DNA of 64,000 nt from Arthrobacter sp. 18067 (GTDB taxonomy: Bacteria; Actinomycetota; Actinomycetes; Actinomycetales; Micrococcaceae), in the NCBI RefSeq assembly GCF_902706295.1, contig NZ_CACSJJ010000003.1:62001-126000 (forward strand), written 5' to 3'. Below, piece after piece: positions 34,237-42,362 of the stretch. The notes below the pieces were generated by a model. It was not told where the DNA came from and searched no databases. It was given only the letters and a program-made list of their open reading frames with translations. The translations under genes and the position numbers were made by a program. Position 1 is the stretch's first letter. Each line of letters begins with the position of its first letter.

Positions 34237-34962
34237 CTAACGCTTGCCCTTCTTGCGAGAGCCCTTCCCGCGGCCCTTGTCCGGGTTCGGGGCGTAGCGC
34301 TGCGCGACTGCAGGCTTCTTGGGGCCACCGCCGCGACGATCAGGCTTGGGTTCCTTCTTGGGCTTCTCCTGCTGGGCTGAGGGCTGACGCGAACTCTGCG
34401 CCGTCCTCCCCCGCACAATCCCGATGAATTCTTCGACCACCGCACTGTCCGTGCCAACGAGCCACGCAAGGCCGATCTGAGTCGTAGGAGCGCCGGTCAG
34501 GCGCCGCATGACGGTGTCTTTGGCATTCAGGTGCCGCGCGACGGACATAGGCAGAATCGCCAAGCCGGCACCGGAGGCGACCACTTGCAGGGCCATGTCC
34601 GGCCCGCCCATTTCGTCGATGTCGAGGAAGTTTTCTTCGGACAGATCCTCCAGGGCCACCTCTTCAAACACCGAGATCTCATGGCCCTTGGGAGCAACCA
34701 CCACGGGCTGCTCTTCGTAGAGGGGGATGACGTTCAAGCCTTCGCGGTCCACGGGCAACCGAACAAAGCTGAGGTCAGCGGTACCGTCACGCAACACCGT
34801 AAGCTGCGCATCGTCGTCGGACATGAACGCGTGTAACGGATAGTCGGGCATCCGCTCTTCCCACCGCCGGATCCATTTCCCAGGAGTCACACCCGCAACA
34901 TAGGCGAAGCGGAGGCCGGGTAAGGGCTCTGTTGTTTCGGTGGATTCTTCAGCGGCTGGCAC
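34237..34962 (-). CDS. Stand-alone LysR-type substrate-binding domain protein
   Basis: This protein of about 241 residues contains a type-2 periplasmic-binding-like effector domain as in LysR regulators: GLRFAYVAGVTPGKWIRRW at residue 15 onward, LRDGTADLSFVRLPVDREGL, IPLYEEQPVVVAPKGHEI and VVASGAGLAILPMSVARHL. There is no N-terminal winged helix-turn-helix; the frame upstream runs straight into the divergent gene. The C-terminal 50 residues are proline-, lysine- and arginine-rich (ending GRGKGSRKKGKR), suggesting nucleic-acid binding. A GTG start at 34962 is used. It diverges, with only 33 bases between, from the DUF5997 gene. Confidence 0.75.
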   Translation of the reverse strand: MPAAEESTETTEPLPGLRFAYVAGVTPGKWIRRWEERMPDYPLHAFMSDDDAQLTVLRDGTADLSFVRLPVDREGLNVIPLYEEQPVVVAPKGHEISVFEEVALEDLSEENFLDIDEMGGPDMALQVVASGAGLAILPMSVARHLNAKDTVMRRLTGAPTTQIGLAWLVGTDSAVVEEFIGIVRGRTAQSSRQPSAQQEKPKKEPKPDRRGGGPKKPAVAQRYAPNPDKGRGKGSRKKGKR

Positions 34963-34995
34963 ACACTCACAGTACCGGCCAGATACCCTTGAAGC

Positions 34996-35445
34996 ATGAC
35001 GTCCTCGAACTCCCAGTCCATGAAGCCGGCAACAGTTGCCAAGAAACTCGGCATCTACCTGCCCGCGACACCCCAGGAGTTCCAGGATTCGTCCATCTCC
35101 CGCGACGAATTCGCCGAACTCCAGGCCAACCCGCCGGAGTGGCTCGCCGAACTGCGCCGCAACGGCCCTCACCCCCGCCCCGTGGTCGCACAGAAACTCA
35201 ACGTCTCCATCAGCGGCCTCGCCCGCGGCGGAGTTGAGGAAGCGCTCACGACGGCGGAAATCACCGAGCTGCTGCAGGCTCCCCCGCAGTGGTTGGTCAC
35301 CGAGCGCGCCACGCACGCAGCCGTCCGCTCCGAAGCCCAGCGCGTCAAGGACGAAGCCGCCAAGAAGGCCGCCACCAAGGAAGCCAAGGACAACGCAGCT
35401 GCCAAGCGCGACGCTCCTAAGATCTCCAAGCGCGACCACGCGTAG
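34996..35445 (+). CDS. DUF5997 family protein with helix-turn-helix-like region
   Basis: This 149-residue protein of the actinobacterial DUF5997 family has an N-terminal globular part. One segment, HPRPVVAQKLNVSISGLARG (about 57-76), looks like a helix-turn-helix recognition unit, and IYLPATPQEFQDSSISRDEF resembles the linker before it. The C-terminus is a long lysine/alanine-rich tail (VKDEAAKKAATKEAKDNAA). Function is not known to me. The short divergent promoter shared with the LysR-type effector domain suggests co-regulation, or that the two proteins form one regulator. The HTH reading is by eye only. Confidence 0.75.
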   Translation: MTSSNSQSMKPATVAKKLGIYLPATPQEFQDSSISRDEFAELQANPPEWLAELRRNGPHPRPVVAQKLNVSISGLARGGVEEALTTAEITELLQAPPQWLVTERATHAAVRSEAQRVKDEAAKKAATKEAKDNAAAKRDAPKISKRDHA

Positions 35446-35454
35446 CTTTCACTG

Positions 35455-35488
35455 AGCTGTGGCCCGGACCTTCGTCCCGGCCACAGCT
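35455..35488. terminator. Bidirectional terminator hairpin
   Basis: AGCTGTGGCC (35455-35464) is perfectly matched by GGCCACAGCT (35479-35488) across a 14-base loop, followed by GTTTAA. It lies between the convergent DUF5997 and VOC genes and would serve both. Confidence 0.7.
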
Positions 35489-35494
35489 GTTTAA

Positions 35495-35878
35495 CTAGTC
35501 CTGGTGGAGCTGGATGAAGTTGCCGCAACCGTCGTCGAAGACTGCGCTGACGCCGGAGGGATCCTCGGAGGGTTCACCTTGGAACGTCACACCGGCGGCA
35601 AGCAAGCGCTCATATTCGGCCTGCACATCAGGTACGCCGAAGGTGATGGCTGCCAGGCCGGACTCATGCAGCGCGTTCATGTAGTTCGAGGCTATGGGGT
35701 TGTCGCTGGGTTCCAGCAACAGCCCTGGCGAAGTGCTGTTGTCCGCCCCGGGATCCTTGATGATGAACAAGTTGTACTCAGGCATGGCCATCAGGGTCTC
35801 GAAACCAAGGGTCTCCGTGTAGAAGATGTGGGCGGCCGCGGGGTCCTTAACGTGGATGCTGCACATTTTCAGTCTCAT
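35495..35878 (-). CDS. VOC family (glyoxalase/bleomycin-resistance-like) protein
   Basis: This 127-residue protein has the two beta-alpha-beta-beta-beta modules of the vicinal oxygen chelate fold: KMCSIHVKDPAAAHIFYTET in the first, and LAAITFGVPDVQAEYERLLA plus SAVFDDGCGNFIQLHQD in the second. Potential metal ligands are His8, Glu54 and the late Gln residues. Members include glyoxalases, dioxygenases and drug-binding proteins, so the substrate is unknown. ATG 35878 is the start because MRLKMCSIHV is where similarity begins. Confidence 0.85.
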   Translation of the reverse strand: MRLKMCSIHVKDPAAAHIFYTETLGFETLMAMPEYNLFIIKDPGADNSTSPGLLLEPSDNPIASNYMNALHESGLAAITFGVPDVQAEYERLLAAGVTFQGEPSEDPSGVSAVFDDGCGNFIQLHQD

Positions 35879-35984
35879 GATGCCTAGGCTACGCCCGGGG
35901 TGTGACAGGCTGACCCCTCGCGCGCACGCAGGCACTGGCGCATACTGAATTCAAAGCAGCGTGATGTCGCCTGGAGGTGGTCCG

Positions 35985-36539
35985 ATGCCCGCCATGATGC
36001 TCCTGTGGGGTGTAGCTCTGGTTCTCGCAACCGCAGCTACTACGTATGTCCTGCACAGGAAAATGACCTACGGCCGCGGCCCCGAGCCGGACGGCGTCTT
36101 CTGGGATTTGTTCGGCGGTTTGGTGGTGATTGCGCCCGCCATCTTGGTCCCAACAGTGCAATGGCCTCCGGCCGGGCTCATCATGGTTTTCGTGGGCATC
36201 GCTACCGCGGCAGGAACCTTGGCAAGTATCCGCAAAGTGGAGCGGATCCACGCAGCCGAGCCCCGACGTCGTGCAGGTTTTGCGGACGATGCTGCCCGCC
36301 ACGAAAGTGTCCTGGAACAATGGCGTCGCTACGAACTGGATCCGGCGCAGACCATCGACTTCCCTGCCATGACCGACGTCAGGTCGGCGGAGACAGCTGC
36401 ACTCACCCGGGCCATGCGTGAGGCCGAATACTGCAAGGTGACAGCCGGAACCGACTACCGTGCCGCCGTCGAGCGCCTTGCCCATGCCCTGACGGACGCC
36501 GAGCGCGCAGCGGGAGTCCCCACATCCGCCCCGAGATGA
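35985..36539 (+). CDS. Hypothetical membrane protein
   Basis: This 184-residue protein has two or three hydrophobic segments in the first 85 residues (AMMLLWGVALVLATAATTYV; LFGGLVVIAPAILVPTVQW; AGLIMVFVGIATAAGTLASI). A hydrophilic alpha-helical tail of about 95 residues follows (VERIHAAEPRRRAGFADDAA). I do not recognise the family. The start at 35985 is favoured because GGAGGTGG lies eight bases before it; two ATGs at 35961 and 35964 are further upstream. Its stop codon is inside the 47-nt palindrome shared with the GH2 region. Confidence 0.65.
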   Translation: MPAMMLLWGVALVLATAATTYVLHRKMTYGRGPEPDGVFWDLFGGLVVIAPAILVPTVQWPPAGLIMVFVGIATAAGTLASIRKVERIHAAEPRRRAGFADDAARHESVLEQWRRYELDPAQTIDFPAMTDVRSAETAALTRAMREAEYCKVTAGTDYRAAVERLAHALTDAERAAGVPTSAPR

Positions 36540-36583
36540 CACTTAATACCAATCCCAGCCAACAACATTGTCATCAAGTGCCA
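36537..36583. repeat. 47-nt palindromic repeat, copy B
   Basis: It begins TGACACTTAATACCAAT and ends TTGTCATCAAGTGCCA. Like copy A at 13813-13859 it is 47 nt long, overlaps the stop codon of the plus-strand gene and lies between convergent genes. The outer arms agree at 27 of 37 positions, while the centre differs. Confidence 0.6.
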
Positions 36584-36604
36584 CCTCGGCGGAGGCGGCA
36601 CTGG

Positions 36605-38116
36605 CTACGCCCGGGTCAGCACCTTGCCCTTGAAGAACTCCGGGCGCACCCGGTACATCACCAGCATGACCACCACACCCAGCAGGATCACGCCCATGCC
36701 CAGGACGAACACCAGGCCCACACCACCCACGGATGAGCCCGAGCCGTACTCCGGGTCCATGGAATCAAGAGCTGTCTTCACGAACATGACCAGCAGGATC
36801 ACGCCGCCCACCAGGGGTGCAAGGAACTTGAAGAAGAACGCCCGAGCACCGCGGAATGCCTCGGCCCGGAAGAACCAGACACAGGCCAGCGCTGTGATGC
36901 CGTAGTAGAAGCAGATCATCATGCCCAGGGCGGTGATGGTGTCCCACAGCGCATTCTCGGAGACGGTCCGGGTGATCACATAGAAGGCGGCCGCAGCAAT
37001 CGCGGCGGCGATCGTGGCGAAGCTGGGCGACTTGTAGGTAGGGCTGATCTTGCCGAATTTGGGCGAGATGGCGCGGTAGTGGCCCATTGCCAGCATGGTG
37101 CGGGCCGGGGAAACGAACGTCGACTGCAACGATGCAGCCGAGCTGCTGAGGATGGCCAGCGACATGAGAATCGCGAACGGGCCCATCACCGGACCTGCCA
37201 GCACGGCGAAGATACTGGACTGGTTCTCCGGGTTGCCGGCACCCAATCCGGTCTCCCCAACGCCTGCGAAGGATAGGGTGGCCAGCGCAACGGTCATGTA
37301 GATGGTCACGATGACCAGCACGGTGATGGTCGCAGCCCGGCCCGGGGTCTTCTCGGGATTCTTGGTTTCCTCGTTCATGGTCAGGGTGACGTCCCAGCCC
37401 CAGTAAATGAAGATCGAGAGCGAAACACCTGCGGCGAATTGTGAGAACGAATCCACCGCGAAGGGGTTGAACCAGTCGGGCGAGATGGCGGTGGCATCGA
37501 ATGCCGTGCCATTTGCCACGTGCGCGAACGCGGAGACCGCGAACCAGCCCAGGACCAGCAGTTGGAAGGCCACCAGCACGTACTGGACGCCCTTGGTTGT
37601 TTCCATGCCGCGGTACGAAATCCAACAGGCCAGGGCGATGAACACCAGCGTGGTGGCGATGTTCAACGGCAGGATCTTACTGAGCTCACCCAACTCCGGG
37701 TTGCTGAAAATCTGGGCGAGCATCAGGTAGAAGAAGTCCACCGCCACGGCCGCCAGGTTGGAGAGCACAATGATCGTGGCCGCGATCAGCCCCCAGCCAC
37801 CCATCCAACCGATCCACGGACCAAAGGCGCGCGTCGCCCACGTGAAGGAGGTACCGGCGTCGGGCATTGCGTTGTTCAGTTCGCGGTAGCCAAGCGCCAC
37901 CAGCAACATCGGGATGAAACCCACCAGGAAGATGGCGGGCAAGTGCACGCCAACCTCGGACACGGTGGGGCCAAGGGCCGCGGTAAGGGTATAGGCGGGT
38001 GCGATGCAGGAAACGCCGATCACGACGGCGCCGATCAGGCCCACCGATCCAGCTTTCAGTCCCTTTTCACTTAGGGACGATTCTTTCGACTGGACCGTCT
38101 TTGGTGCAGTTGACAT
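36605..38116 (-). CDS. APC family permease, probable putrescine/amino acid importer
   Basis: This 503-residue membrane protein has 12 helices and the APC superfamily motif near helix 1 (GLIGAVVIGVSCIAPAYTLT), with ATRAFGPWIGWMGGWGLIAA in the helix 3 region and an acidic site. It lies 22 bases downstream of the universal stress protein gene and in the same direction as the putrescine oxidase gene, so putrescine or another polyamine is the likely substrate. This substrate is inferred from context. GAGAGGC precedes the ATG at 38116. Confidence 0.85.
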   Translation of the reverse strand: MSTAPKTVQSKESSLSEKGLKAGSVGLIGAVVIGVSCIAPAYTLTAALGPTVSEVGVHLPAIFLVGFIPMLLVALGYRELNNAMPDAGTSFTWATRAFGPWIGWMGGWGLIAATIIVLSNLAAVAVDFFYLMLAQIFSNPELGELSKILPLNIATTLVFIALACWISYRGMETTKGVQYVLVAFQLLVLGWFAVSAFAHVANGTAFDATAISPDWFNPFAVDSFSQFAAGVSLSIFIYWGWDVTLTMNEETKNPEKTPGRAATITVLVIVTIYMTVALATLSFAGVGETGLGAGNPENQSSIFAVLAGPVMGPFAILMSLAILSSSAASLQSTFVSPARTMLAMGHYRAISPKFGKISPTYKSPSFATIAAAIAAAAFYVITRTVSENALWDTITALGMMICFYYGITALACVWFFRAEAFRGARAFFFKFLAPLVGGVILLVMFVKTALDSMDPEYGSGSSVGGVGLVFVLGMGVILLGVVVMLVMYRVRPEFFKGKVLTRA

Positions 38117-38138
38117 GGTTTTGCCTCTCAGGCGATTG

Positions 38139-39017
38139 CTAGGAGCTTTGTCGCGTGTAGTCGCGGGGGACCACGATCATGGGAACGGGAAGGGCACGCA
38201 GGATCCGGTTGGCGGTGGTGCCCAGGAAGGTGGCCCGCTGTTGGGCCAAACGGCTGGAACCGATCAGCAGGATTTCGCCGTCTTCCCAGTCGAGTCGGTC
38301 AACGGCTTCTTCGATGGTGCGGCCCTGCGCGACGACAATCTCCGGCTCAGGCACACCGGCAGCGGAGTCGTCCGCCTCAACGGAACTTCCGACGGCGGCA
38401 AGCCGGTCGGCGGCATGCACCCAGGCGGCGTCGGCCAACCCAGGCGAGTTGCCGCCGTCGAGCGCCAACAGGGAGACGAGCCGCAGCGGGAGGGCCCGGT
38501 CGCGGGCGGACTCGACCGCGACGTCGAGCAGTTCGTCAGCGCCCGGGCGCGTCCCGAAACCGCAGCTCAAGCGGGTGATCGGCTCGGTGCGGTGGTAGCC
38601 CTGGGGCGCCAAAGCGACCGGAACGGGCGACGAATGGAGCAGCGAACCCGCCACGGAACCGATCGTGAAGCGCTTGAACAGGCCGCTGTTGGTGGCGCCG
38701 ATGACCAGGGCCGCAGCGTCGAATTCCACGGCGGCATCGATCAAGGTCTGCGCCTCGGAATCACCGCGGCGGATGTGCGCGCGTGCGGTGACGTCGTCCG
38801 GAACCAGGGCTAGGCCTTCGTCCAGCCAACGCTGTGCTTGCTCGTTGAGGATGTCGTTGTAGCCAGCCTCAGGCGGGTACACGGCGTTGAATGGGGAGTC
38901 TTCCGGGATCACCAGGACCAAGTCCAGGCTGACATCGTGGTTCCGGGCCAGCGCGACGGCAAGGTGAACGGCGTCGTGCCCCCTCGCGTTGGCGGTGTAG
39001 CCCACTACGTAGCGCAT
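38139..39017 (-). CDS. Universal stress protein (tandem Usp domains)
   Basis: This 292-residue protein has two UspA domains. The first (about 1-145) carries the ATP-binding type motif VIGATNSGLFKRFTIGSVAG, and the second (about 150-292) carries LIGSSRLAQQRATFLGTTAN. The G-2x-G-9x-G pattern is retained in both. Tandem Usp proteins respond to starvation or redox stress. It sits between the putrescine oxidase and the permease, which suggests that hydrogen peroxide made by the oxidase or stress signals matter here; this is inference. Confidence 0.9.
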   Translation of the reverse strand: MRYVVGYTANARGHDAVHLAVALARNHDVSLDLVLVIPEDSPFNAVYPPEAGYNDILNEQAQRWLDEGLALVPDDVTARAHIRRGDSEAQTLIDAAVEFDAAALVIGATNSGLFKRFTIGSVAGSLLHSSPVPVALAPQGYHRTEPITRLSCGFGTRPGADELLDVAVESARDRALPLRLVSLLALDGGNSPGLADAAWVHAADRLAAVGSSVEADDSAAGVPEPEIVVAQGRTIEEAVDRLDWEDGEILLIGSSRLAQQRATFLGTTANRILRALPVPMIVVPRDYTRQSS

Positions 39018-39069
39018 GGTGGTCCTTTCCTGGTGGTGCTGAAACCGGCTTGGTGCTTAAACAGTGGAG

Positions 39070-39106
39070 CCGGCAGGCCGGGGTTGGAGCTCCCCCGGCC
39101 TGCCGG
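39070..39106. terminator. Strong hairpin after the putrescine oxidase gene
   Basis: CCGGCAGGCCGGGG (39070-39083) pairs perfectly with CCCCGGCCTGCCGG (39093-39106) over a 9-base loop. It lies between the oxidase stop (39124) and the Usp start (39017). On the plus strand it is followed by TTTT; on the coding strand there is no long U-run, so it may only attenuate transcription into the Usp gene. Confidence 0.55.
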
Positions 39107-39123
39107 TTTTGGTGCGAAATGCC

Positions 39124-40500
39124 TTAGGCGACGGGCAATGCGCTCAGCTTGTTGGCCTCAACAATGCGGGCGGCGGTTGCCTGGCCCATACGGACCGCGC
39201 CATCCACGTGCTGGTAGCCCTCGGCTGCGAGGTCGGACGAGGACCAGTAGATCGGTCCGACGTTCGCGTGCTGGTCCTTGCCGTATCGGTGCAGTCCGCC
39301 GAGGTCGTAGCTGGATGCGTAGGCGCCGCGGGTCCATTCTTCGGAGCCCCAGTCGGACTCGTAGTAGACCTCGGGCGTGAGGGCCTTGTCACCCAGGAAG
39401 CCGGCGATGGACTCGAGGATGGCCTTTTTGCGGTCTTCGGCGCTGAGCTCGAACACGGCGTCGGCCTTTTCGTCGGACACGAAGCCCACCAAGGTGCCGC
39501 GGGAATCGCCGTGGTTGGTGTTGTCGTAGACCTCCTGGACCAGCGCACCTGCGCTGAAGCCCGTGCCGGAGAGGCCATCTTCGCGCCAGAACGGCGTGTC
39601 GTAAACAGCATGGACCTTGATGACCAAGCCCAGGGACTGGTGCTGGTGCATCTGGTGCTGGCGGCGCGGCAGCGGCGGTTCGAAGGAGACGCGGGAGTAC
39701 AGGTTCGGCGGGACGGCCATGATCACGAAGCGCGCGTTGACGGTTGCCTGCTCGGACACGACAGTCACGTTGTTGTCGTCCCATTTGATGGTGCGGACCG
39801 GGCTGTTAAGGACGACGTCGTCGCCCAGCTCAGCTGCCTGAAGCAATGAAACCTGCTGCATACCGCCGATGACGCGCTTGTCCAGGATGAAATCTTCGTC
39901 GGTCAGGTGGCTGAAGGATCCAGCCGAAGCGGCCATGAGCACTGCCTGCAGTGCGGAGAAGGCATGCGCAGGCTTGGTGAGCATGCCACCGGCGATGAAG
40001 AGGCCAATGTTGTTGCAGGCTTCCTCGTCGTTGGAGTTCTGGCGGAGCCAGTGGTGGAAGGAGATGGTGTCCAGCTCCCGGGCCTTGGGGTGTGCCCAGG
40101 GCTCGGTGGGTCCGATCTCTGCGGCGAGGCCGTCCAGGATGGCGACGAGCTTGTCCATCTCGGCTTTGGTGGTCTCGTTCACCGGGAAAGTGTCACCGGT
40201 GTACTGCGTGCGCTTGCCGTCTTCTCCGATGTAGACGGATTCACCGTCGCGGTAGCGCGAGTACATTTTCAGTCCGAGCTCGTCCAGCAGCTCCATGAGG
40301 ACCGTCTGGTCCGGAGAAACCCACTGGCCGCCGATTTCCAGCATTGCACCGTCGATGGTGTCGGTCCAGGTGCGGCCGCCCACGCGGTCACGTGCTTCGA
40401 GCACTGCAATGCTGAGTCCGGCCTTTTTCAATTCACGTGCCGCCGTCAACCCTGACGGCCCGGCACCGACGATCACAACGTCGCGATCAAGATTCTGCAT
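39124..40500 (-). CDS. puo: Putrescine oxidase (FAD-dependent amine oxidase)
   Basis: This 458-residue flavoprotein has the dinucleotide motif VVIVGAGPSGLTAARELKKA with the downstream LEARDRVGGRTWTDT. Its body is strikingly similar to the putrescine oxidases of Rhodococcus and Kocuria: DGESVYIGEDGKRTQYTGDT, GLFIAGGMLTKPAHAFSALQ, LPRRQHQMHQHQSLGLVIKV and the C-terminal EGYQHVDGAVRMGQATAARI are near-identical in my memory of those enzymes. It oxidises putrescine to 4-aminobutanal, releasing ammonia and hydrogen peroxide. GAGAGGACATC precedes the ATG. It is divergent from a TetR regulator, with an inverted repeat over the promoter. Confidence 0.93.
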   Translation of the reverse strand: MQNLDRDVVIVGAGPSGLTAARELKKAGLSIAVLEARDRVGGRTWTDTIDGAMLEIGGQWVSPDQTVLMELLDELGLKMYSRYRDGESVYIGEDGKRTQYTGDTFPVNETTKAEMDKLVAILDGLAAEIGPTEPWAHPKARELDTISFHHWLRQNSNDEEACNNIGLFIAGGMLTKPAHAFSALQAVLMAASAGSFSHLTDEDFILDKRVIGGMQQVSLLQAAELGDDVVLNSPVRTIKWDDNNVTVVSEQATVNARFVIMAVPPNLYSRVSFEPPLPRRQHQMHQHQSLGLVIKVHAVYDTPFWREDGLSGTGFSAGALVQEVYDNTNHGDSRGTLVGFVSDEKADAVFELSAEDRKKAILESIAGFLGDKALTPEVYYESDWGSEEWTRGAYASSYDLGGLHRYGKDQHANVGPIYWSSSDLAAEGYQHVDGAVRMGQATAARIVEANKLSALPVA

Positions 40501-40537
40501 GATGTCCTCTCCGTGGCCGTCCGTGGTGGCTGACCAG

Positions 40538-40558
40538 TAAATGAATGGCGTTCATTTA
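40538..40558. promoter_or_regulatory. TetR-type operator between puo and its regulator
   Basis: TAAATGAA (40538-40545) and TTCATTTA (40551-40558) are perfect 8-base arms around a 5-base spacer. It lies about 38-58 bases ahead of the puo start and close to a TATAAA-like -10 on the minus strand. The divergent TetR protein is the expected binder. Confidence 0.55.
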
Positions 40559-40639
40559 TATCCATACTAGCGTTGGAGTCGGCCGGTGTGAAGGCCCGGT
40601 GGAATAATGCTGGGGACACAGGCAGCAGAAAGGCCTCCG

Positions 40640-41323
40640 ATGCCCGCACCGACCCCCGCCCCTTCGGCCACCTCCGCCGGCCCGGTACGCCGCCGCGCCG
40701 GCAGGCCGACAGCGGCGATTCTTGACCAGGACGGCATCACGACGGCGGCGCTTGAGTTGATCAGCAGCAAGGGTTACGACGGACTCACCATGGCCGCCCT
40801 GGCCCGCTCCCTCGGCGTCGCGCCTTCCGCCCTTTACAACCATGTGGCCTCCAAGGATGACGTCCTGCTGCTGGTGGAGGACCACTTGGCAGCAATGGTG
40901 GATGTGACTGCTTTCGGGGTGGAGCCGTGGGATGCCGCTGTACGTCGCTGGGCTTGGTCCTACCGCGACGTTTTCTCGGAGCATACGCCGCTCATCCCCG
41001 TCATTGCAGTACTTCCAGTGGCAAATGCGCCCAAGACTTTGGCGATGTACGAGGCTGTGACTGCCGGCTTCCGCGACGCCGGGTTCCCGGAAGAGAAAAT
41101 CATCTCGGCAATCGTCGCTTTGGAGGCATTTGTTTTCGGGGCGGCCTACGACGTCACCGCGCCGGATGACATCTTCGACGCCGGCAGCCTGGCCGATCGG
41201 GTCCCCAACTTCACGGCCGCCGTGGACAGGCTGGCTCTGGAGCGGCATGCGCGCCCGACTGACGTCGCGTTCAGCTTGGGACTTGAGGCGCTGATTACGG
41301 GGTTCGGGGCGCTGCGGGGGTAG
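40640..41323 (+). CDS. TetR/AcrR family regulator
   Basis: This 227-residue protein has an N-terminal TetR helix-turn-helix (ITTAALELISSKGYDGLTMA and ARSLGVAPSALYNHVASKDD, about residues 36-80). The ligand-binding domain contains TAGFRDAGFPEEKIISAIVA and ends LGLEALITGFGALRG. The start at 40640 has GAAAGGCC ahead of it; another ATG at 40607 is less likely. Divergence from puo and the intervening palindrome make it the probable repressor of the polyamine genes. Confidence 0.87.
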   Translation: MPAPTPAPSATSAGPVRRRAGRPTAAILDQDGITTAALELISSKGYDGLTMAALARSLGVAPSALYNHVASKDDVLLLVEDHLAAMVDVTAFGVEPWDAAVRRWAWSYRDVFSEHTPLIPVIAVLPVANAPKTLAMYEAVTAGFRDAGFPEEKIISAIVALEAFVFGAAYDVTAPDDIFDAGSLADRVPNFTAAVDRLALERHARPTDVAFSLGLEALITGFGALRG

Positions 41324-41350
41324 GGTTTCCGCGGCCAACGCTGCGTGAAG

Positions 41351-41369
41351 TAAGGTAACCCTAACAAGA
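41351..41369. promoter_or_regulatory. Weak DtxR/IdeR-like site before the AraC gene
   Basis: TAAGGTAACCCTAACAAG agrees with the iron-box consensus at roughly ten of seventeen positions. It lies just before the AraC start, and a better box precedes the siderophore-binding gene. Treated as a possible second iron site only. Confidence 0.3.
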
Positions 41370-41387
41370 CTCTTGGAAGGTTGTGCC

Positions 41388-42239
41388 GTGGCATCCCTGC
41401 TAGCACCCGCCGCTGCGCCACGGGAGGTGCACCCGCCGGCCAAAAACATCACATCCGCGGCACGCTCACCCCGGACTGTCCCAGATTCATTCCTGCTCAC
41501 AACAGGAATGATCGAACAGGACGAGTCCTATCAATGGCCACCCCACAGCCATGAAGAACACGAACTGATCTGGGCCGCCCGCGGCGTGGTGACGATTTTC
41601 GTGGACGGTCGGATGTGGACCGTTCTCCCAGGAGCCGGCCTCTGGATACCCAGCGGCGTGGTGCACGAAGGGCGCGTGGCAGGCGGAGTCGCCTTCCGGG
41701 TGACACTCTTCGCTCCGGAGGCGTGGTCCCGAAGCTGGAACCAGACCATGGCAGTGAGGGTCAACGAGGCGGCACAACAGTTGCTGGTCCATCTTGCCCA
41801 AACGGGAATGCCCAGTGAGGAACGGCTGCGGGCACAGCAGGTGTGCATCGACATGCTGGAAGCTCTCGAGCCCAGCAACATCACCGTGCCAATCCCCCGC
41901 GATCCAAGGATCGGGGAATTAGTTAACGGCGTACTGAAGGACCCGGCTGATGACCGTTCACTTGAGCAGTGGGCACGAAGGCTAAACCTCAGCTCGCGCA
42001 CCATCACGCGGACATTCAAGGCAGAGGTGGCCATGAGCTTTGCGCAGTGGCGCCGACTTGTCCGAATGCGTTCGGCACACATACTGCTTGTGGACGGCCT
42101 GAGCGTCACAGCAGTCGGGCGAAAGGTAGGGTACGGCACCACCAGTGCATTCGTGGCCGCCTTCCGGAAGGTCGTTGGGCGCACTCCGGGCGAACTGTTG
42201 GCAGACGAACAGGACGCCCCGAGGGTGCGCCCATTCTGA
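41388..42239 (+). CDS. AraC family regulator with cupin sensor domain
   Basis: This 283-residue protein has an N-terminal cupin-like domain (YQWPPHSHEEHELIWAARGV, about residues 45-64, with metal-type histidines) and a C-terminal AraC double helix-turn-helix (RSLEQWARRLNLSSRTITRT and VTAVGRKVGYGTTSAFVAAF, about 190-265). GGAAGG lies seven bases before the GTG at 41388, which is preferred to a TTG at 41373. It precedes a siderophore uptake cluster, so it may respond to an iron-chelate signal, as RipA-type AraC proteins do under DtxR control in corynebacteria; this is an analogy. Confidence 0.85.
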   Translation: MASLLAPAAAPREVHPPAKNITSAARSPRTVPDSFLLTTGMIEQDESYQWPPHSHEEHELIWAARGVVTIFVDGRMWTVLPGAGLWIPSGVVHEGRVAGGVAFRVTLFAPEAWSRSWNQTMAVRVNEAAQQLLVHLAQTGMPSEERLRAQQVCIDMLEALEPSNITVPIPRDPRIGELVNGVLKDPADDRSLEQWARRLNLSSRTITRTFKAEVAMSFAQWRRLVRMRSAHILLVDGLSVTAVGRKVGYGTTSAFVAAFRKVVGRTPGELLADEQDAPRVRPF

Positions 42240-42298
42240 GTCCGAAATGCGATACTCGCTGTCCGCATAGTGACGGAGCCGCACTTTAAGCTTGGTTG

Positions 42299-42317
42299 TT
42301 AGGTTAGCCTTCCCTAT
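42299..42317 (+). promoter_or_regulatory. DtxR/IdeR-like iron box
   Basis: TTAGGTTAGCCTTCCCTAT matches the DtxR/IdeR consensus TTAGGTTAGGCTAACCTAA at 15 of 19 positions. It lies 46 bases ahead of the iron-siderophore binding protein gene. Repression by an iron-loaded DtxR-family protein is the likely control. Confidence 0.65.
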
Positions 42318-42362
42318 GGTGCGGCTACTCCAACACAGCCAAACTTCGAACACAGGATCTTC

